A stretch of 64,000 nt of DNA from Bifidobacterium pluvialisilvae (lineage in GTDB: Bacteria; Actinomycetota; Actinomycetes; Actinomycetales; Bifidobacteriaceae), in the NCBI RefSeq assembly GCF_019331695.1, contig NZ_JAHBBI010000006.1, positions 1 to 64,000 on the forward strand, given 5' to 3'. The notes beneath the pieces were generated by a model. That model was not told the origin of the DNA and made no database searches. It saw nothing but the letters and a program-made list of their open reading frames with translations. The position numbers and the translations under genes were made by a program. Positions within the stretch are counted from its first letter, which is position 1; the number at the start of each line of letters is the position of its first letter. This document shows, in pieces, positions 60,586 to 64,000 of the stretch.

Positions 60586-63186
60586 ATGGTAGATGCATCC
60601 CTCTTTTCGATGGCCGCGCTGAACGCGCACCCGGCCGCGAATCCCGATGCCGTGCTCAGCGGCGACCACTGGCGCATCAGTCTGATCACCGATGCGCTCA
60701 TCCGTTTCGAATGGTCCGATTCGGGCCGGTTCGTCGATTCGCCGACGCAGATGGCGTTCAACCGTGACTTCACGGCGGCGCATGGCGACGACGCCCCGCG
60801 TTTCACGGTGGTCGAACGCGACGGGTGGCTGGAAATCGATACGCCGAGCCTGCATATCTCGTACAACCGGAAGCCGTTCACCAAGGAGGGGCTGTACGCC
60901 ACGGTCAAGGGCGTCGCCACCATCGACAACACGTGGCATTACGGCGACGAGCAGCTGCGTAATCTCGGCGGCACGTACCGCACGCTTGACTGGGCGAACG
61001 GCCGCATCCCCGTGGACGACGGCGTGAACAGCACCGACGGATGGGCGGTCATCGACGATTCCGATTCCAACATCATCATCGAGGCCGATGAAGTGGGCGG
61101 CCACGCCAATCCGTTCGGCACGTGGGTCGTGCCGAAGCCGGAGCCGACGACCGACCTGTATCTGTTCGGCTACGGCCACCGCTATCGCGAGGCCGTGCAC
61201 GACTTCATCAAGCTCACCGGCCCGACGCCGCTGCTGCCCCGCTTCGTGCTGGGCAACTGGTGGAGCCGGTATCATCGCTACACCGAGACCGAATACCGCG
61301 AATTGGTGGGCCGGTTCGAGGCCGAGGGGCTGCCGTTCACGACGGCCGTCATCGACATGGACTGGCATCTGGTGGACGACGTCGACCCGAAGTACGGCTC
61401 CGGTTGGACCGGTTACACGTGGAACAGGGATTTCTTCCCCGACCCCGAACGATTCCTGCATTGGCTGCATGACCATGGCATGAAGACCACGCTGAACGTG
61501 CATCCGCGCGATGGCGTGCGCGCGTTCGAGGACGCCTACACGGCCATGGCCGAGGCGACGGGCGTCGACCCGGAGACCGGCGAGGCCGTACAGTTCGACC
61601 TGACCGATCCGACGTTCATGGCCGCGTATTTCGACAGGCTGCATCATCCGATGGAGGACGAGGGCGTCGACTTCTGGTGGCTGGACTGGCAACAGGGCGG
61701 CGTGACGCGTCAGCGCGGCCTCGATCCGTTGTGGATGCTCAACCATCTGCATTATCTGGATTCGGCGCGTGGCGACGCGGCGCGTTCGGGCGAGGATGAC
61801 GACCCGGCGCAGCGGATGGACGCCCGCCCGCTCACGTTCTCACGGTATGCGGGGCCGGGTTCGCACCGTTACCCCATCGGGTTCTCCGGCGACACCGTGG
61901 TGACGTGGGAGTCGCTGAAGTTCCAGCCCGAGTTCACGGCCACGGCGTCGAACATCGGCTATGGATGGTGGAGCCACGACATCGGCGGCCACATGTTCGG
62001 CTACCGAGACGAGGAGCTGGAGGCGCGCTGGTACCAGCTGGGCACGTTCAGCCCCATCAACCGCCTGCATTCCACCGATTCGCCGTTCAACGGCAAGGAG
62101 CCGTGGAACTTCCACACCGAGGTGCGCGACGCCATGGACGCCACGCTGCGGCTGCGTCATGCGCTGATCCCGTACCTGTATACGATGAACTGGCGTGCGG
62201 CCCGCGAGGCGGAGCCGCTGGTGCAGCCGTTGTATTGGGATTACCCGGAGATCCGCGACGCCTACAAGCTCACCGACGAGTTCCTCTTCGGCACCGAGCT
62301 GCTGGTCTCGCCGATCGTCACGCCGATTGACCGCGACGTGCAGATGGCGAAGGCCGATGCGTGGCTGCCGCAGGGCGCATGGTTCGACTTCTTCGACGGA
62401 CGGCATTACGTGTCGAAGCCCGTTGATGGACGGCGCATCGAGGCGTGGCGCGGGCTCGATCGCATGCCCGTGTTCGCCAAGGCCGGTGCGATCGTGCCGC
62501 TGCAGGAGCTGCCGGAGGCCGGTGGCGCGGATGGCGGGCGTGCCGGACTGAATTCGGTGGCCAATCCGGAGGCGCTGCGCGTGCTGGTGTTCCCCGGTGC
62601 CGACGGCGAGTTCACCATGGTCGAGGACGACGGCGCCGCGGAATCCGCCGTGCGCACGGCGACCACGCGTTTCACGTGGAACATCGCCGGCGGCACCGGC
62701 GCGGGCAGTGCGTCGTTCGTCATCGGCGCGGCCTCGGGTGAGGCGGCCGGCGACCCGTCGGCCATCCCCGCCGAACGCTCGTGGACCGTGGTGTTCCGCG
62801 GTATGAAGGAGTCCGCCGTCACGGTGTCGGCAAACGGCAGCGCGGCGGTCGAGGCTGAAACCGTCTATGACGAGGAGACGCTGAGTCTCATCGTCGAGAT
62901 CCCACCGACCCCGACCGACGAGACCGTCACGCTCACACTGACCGACGGTGCGTCGGTCGCCGAGAACCCGACGTCCGCCGACGTGTTCCAAGTGCTCAAG
63001 GACGCGCAGATGTACTACCTGACCAAGGAGAAGGCCAAGGCGATGGTCGACGACCTCGGTGTCGCCGCCCTGCCGGGGCTGGCCACCCTCGAGGACCTGC
63101 ATGGCGTGGACGAGAGCCGCTACAACGACTCGCACATGCCCCAGTCCGTAATCCAGGCCCTCACCGAGGTGCTCACGCGGGAATAG
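60586..63186 (+). CDS. GH31-family alpha-glycosidase
   Basis: Retaining alpha-glucosidase/xylosidase-type enzyme, 866 residues, no signal peptide. N-terminal beta domain (about 1-215), then the catalytic barrel with PRFVLGNWWSRYHRYTE, the nucleophile Asp in DFWWLDWQQGG (about 359-369) and the acid/base region GFSGDTVVTWESL (about 429-441) followed by WWSHDIGGHMFG. The nucleophile motif WLDWQQG departs from the usual WxDMNE, pointing to a distinct subgroup, so the substrate is open. AAGGAG precedes ATG 60586. Confidence 0.92.
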   Translation: MVDASLFSMAALNAHPAANPDAVLSGDHWRISLITDALIRFEWSDSGRFVDSPTQMAFNRDFTAAHGDDAPRFTVVERDGWLEIDTPSLHISYNRKPFTKEGLYATVKGVATIDNTWHYGDEQLRNLGGTYRTLDWANGRIPVDDGVNSTDGWAVIDDSDSNIIIEADEVGGHANPFGTWVVPKPEPTTDLYLFGYGHRYREAVHDFIKLTGPTPLLPRFVLGNWWSRYHRYTETEYRELVGRFEAEGLPFTTAVIDMDWHLVDDVDPKYGSGWTGYTWNRDFFPDPERFLHWLHDHGMKTTLNVHPRDGVRAFEDAYTAMAEATGVDPETGEAVQFDLTDPTFMAAYFDRLHHPMEDEGVDFWWLDWQQGGVTRQRGLDPLWMLNHLHYLDSARGDAARSGEDDDPAQRMDARPLTFSRYAGPGSHRYPIGFSGDTVVTWESLKFQPEFTATASNIGYGWWSHDIGGHMFGYRDEELEARWYQLGTFSPINRLHSTDSPFNGKEPWNFHTEVRDAMDATLRLRHALIPYLYTMNWRAAREAEPLVQPLYWDYPEIRDAYKLTDEFLFGTELLVSPIVTPIDRDVQMAKADAWLPQGAWFDFFDGRHYVSKPVDGRRIEAWRGLDRMPVFAKAGAIVPLQELPEAGGADGGRAGLNSVANPEALRVLVFPGADGEFTMVEDDGAAESAVRTATTRFTWNIAGGTGAGSASFVIGAASGEAAGDPSAIPAERSWTVVFRGMKESAVTVSANGSAAVEAETVYDEETLSLIVEIPPTPTDETVTLTLTDGASVAENPTSADVFQVLKDAQMYYLTKEKAKAMVDDLGVAALPGLATLEDLHGVDESRYNDSHMPQSVIQALTEVLTRE

Positions 63187-63197
63187 CGGAACACATA

Positions 63198-63336
63198 CGT
63201 CACTCGGCACGAGAGGCGTGACCGGGTACACCCACGCCGAGTGACGACACGTCGAAATCGTTGGAATTGCAACGTTTTATAAACAATGTGACCGGGCATA
63301 CCCGTGCCCGGTCACATTGCACGACCCCGGTCACAC
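63198..63336. repeat. Class D dyad array (GTGACCGGGT), copy 2
   Basis: CGTCACTCGGC (63199) is inverted as GCCGAGTGACG, GTGACCGGG (63219) precedes a core TCGTTGGAATTGCAACG (63258-63274), then GTGACCGGGCATA and inverted GCCCGGTCAC and CCCGGTCACAC follow. Lies between the convergent GH31 and HAD genes. Confidence 0.78.
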
Positions 63337-63347
63337 GGCATGCACAC

Positions 63348-64000
63348 CTACTGCGCGGACTCCCCGGCCAAACGCCGCTTCACGAAATCGCCGAGCAGCT
63401 GCGGGGTCACGCCGTCCCAGGTCTCGATGCACGCGAACTGCGGGCCGTTCTTCGACGGCGGGTTGTCGGAACGGATGTAGCCGGTCAATGCGATGGTGGT
63501 CGCGCCGGCCGCGGCCGCCGACTGCAGCCCGACCAGGGAATCCTCCAACGCCACGCATTGCTCGATCTCACCGGGCACGGCGATGCCGAGCTTGGCGGCC
63601 GCGGCCAGATACGGCGCGGGATTCGGCTTCTTCTCCTTCACGTCGTCGCCGCACACATACGTGGTGAACACGCCTTCGGGCGCCTGTGCGATGGCCGACT
63701 CCGCCATGGCGCGCGGCGACGCCGTGACCAGCACGTTCGGCACGCCGGCCGCATGCAACGCCGACACCACGTCGAGGGCGCCGGGAATCCACGGCATATG
63801 CTCCATCTCACGCTTGGCGACATACGCGATGATGCCTTCGGTGAGCTCCTCCACACCGAGCTTCGTGCCGCGCTCGATCATCTTGCGCGCCACGTTCGGC
63901 ACCGGCGTGCCGGTGACCGCCCAGCCCATCTCCTCGCTCCAGTCGCCGCCATACTGCTCGGCATACCACAGCTCGGCCTCATGCCAGATCGGCTCCGAAT
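63348..64000 (-). CDS. HAD-family hydrolase (partial, N-terminus outside window)
   Basis: The frame is open to the right edge (reading inward SEPIWHEAELWYAEQYGGDWSE), so the N-terminal DxD motif is not visible. Visible: VLVTASPRAMAESAI (motif II Thr/Ser), KEKKPNPAPYLAAAAKLGI (motif III Lys) and CVALEDSLVGLQSAAAAGA (motif IV Glu-Asp). This is the beta-phosphoglucomutase/phosphatase-like subgroup. At least 217 residues. Substrate unknown. Confidence 0.88.
   Translation of the reverse strand, partial: SEPIWHEAELWYAEQYGGDWSEEMGWAVTGTPVPNVARKMIERGTKLGVEELTEGIIAYVAKREMEHMPWIPGALDVVSALHAAGVPNVLVTASPRAMAESAIAQAPEGVFTTYVCGDDVKEKKPNPAPYLAAAAKLGIAVPGEIEQCVALEDSLVGLQSAAAAGATTIALTGYIRSDNPPSKNGPQFACIETWDGVTPQLLGDFVKRRLAGESAQ

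Noticed and set aside
59110-61752. LacI frame extended upstream to 880 residues
   Set aside because: The extension is antisense to GH31. The helix-turn-helix begins at the GTG at 60132 with a proper ribosome binding site.

Overview
The window is a high-GC actinobacterial chromosome segment that looks like Bifidobacterium. The evidence is the gene content and order: the tmk-holB run next to topA, dnaX-recR, a split aspartokinase, an approximately 507-residue formate-tetrahydrofolate ligase, a PepC/PepD peptidase pair, a Tad pilus locus of the actinobacterial DUF4244 type, and an actinobacterial protein O-mannosyltransferase. The species cannot be fixed from the sequence alone. No phage, plasmid, transposase or CRISPR-Cas genes were seen.

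Layout. 1-8 kb: tail of an unknown gene, tRNA-Lys, pepC, fhs, the C69 dipeptidase pepD, a PEBP-family protein and a LacI regulator. 8.5-14.8 kb: a GH78 alpha-L-rhamnosidase, a zinc-ribbon membrane protein, holB and tmk. 16-22 kb: topA, a PAP2 phosphatase, tRNA-Arg, a nucleoside hydrolase and the SRP RNA. 22.8-31 kb: cell-envelope genes (glf, a zinc-ribbon protein, an LtaS-like enzyme, a class A penicillin-binding protein). 31.8-39.8 kb: leuA, a NarL-type two-component pair divergent from a PspC-domain protein, a Thr/Ala-rich membrane protein and a conserved hypothetical. 40-46 kb: asd, ACT subunit, aspartokinase, recR, dnaX. 46.6-52.5 kb: a formate/nitrite channel and a complete Tad pilus set (Ssd-like, TadA, TadB, TadC, DUF4244 pilin, two TadE-like). 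53-58 kb: pmt, an NrtR-like regulator, dedA, tRNA-Ala. 59-64 kb: a LacI regulator divergent from a GH31 glycosidase, and a partial HAD hydrolase.

The most striking property is the intergenic DNA. Many gaps carry dyad-symmetric arrays: a locus- or class-specific word of 10-15 bp occurs in one orientation on the left and inverted on the right of a centre that, in many cases, carries a version of the same palindromic core, CGTTGGAATTNCAACG. Words differ between classes (TTGTGGGTCT, CTTCTGGGGTGA, CGTGCTGGACTT, GTGACCGGGT, GTGGCACGGAA, GAGTTGTGGGTGTTT, GTCATCCTGAGCGA), but the architecture is shared. Separately, a REP-like hairpin element sits beside dnaX and beside pmt. In both places an inverted copy of 15-17 bp of the neighbouring gene's own coding sequence lies next to the hairpin, and the whole unit is tandemly amplified (211 bp twice, 134 bp nearly three times).

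Functional links. Formate handling (Fhs and the FNT channel), cell-wall and envelope assembly (PBP, LtaS-like, Glf, PMT, PAP2, PspC system) and carbohydrate use (GH78, GH31, two LacI regulators) are the main themes. The two Tad pilus transcription units share a 22-bp upstream motif and each has a DnaA-box-like nonamer nearby.
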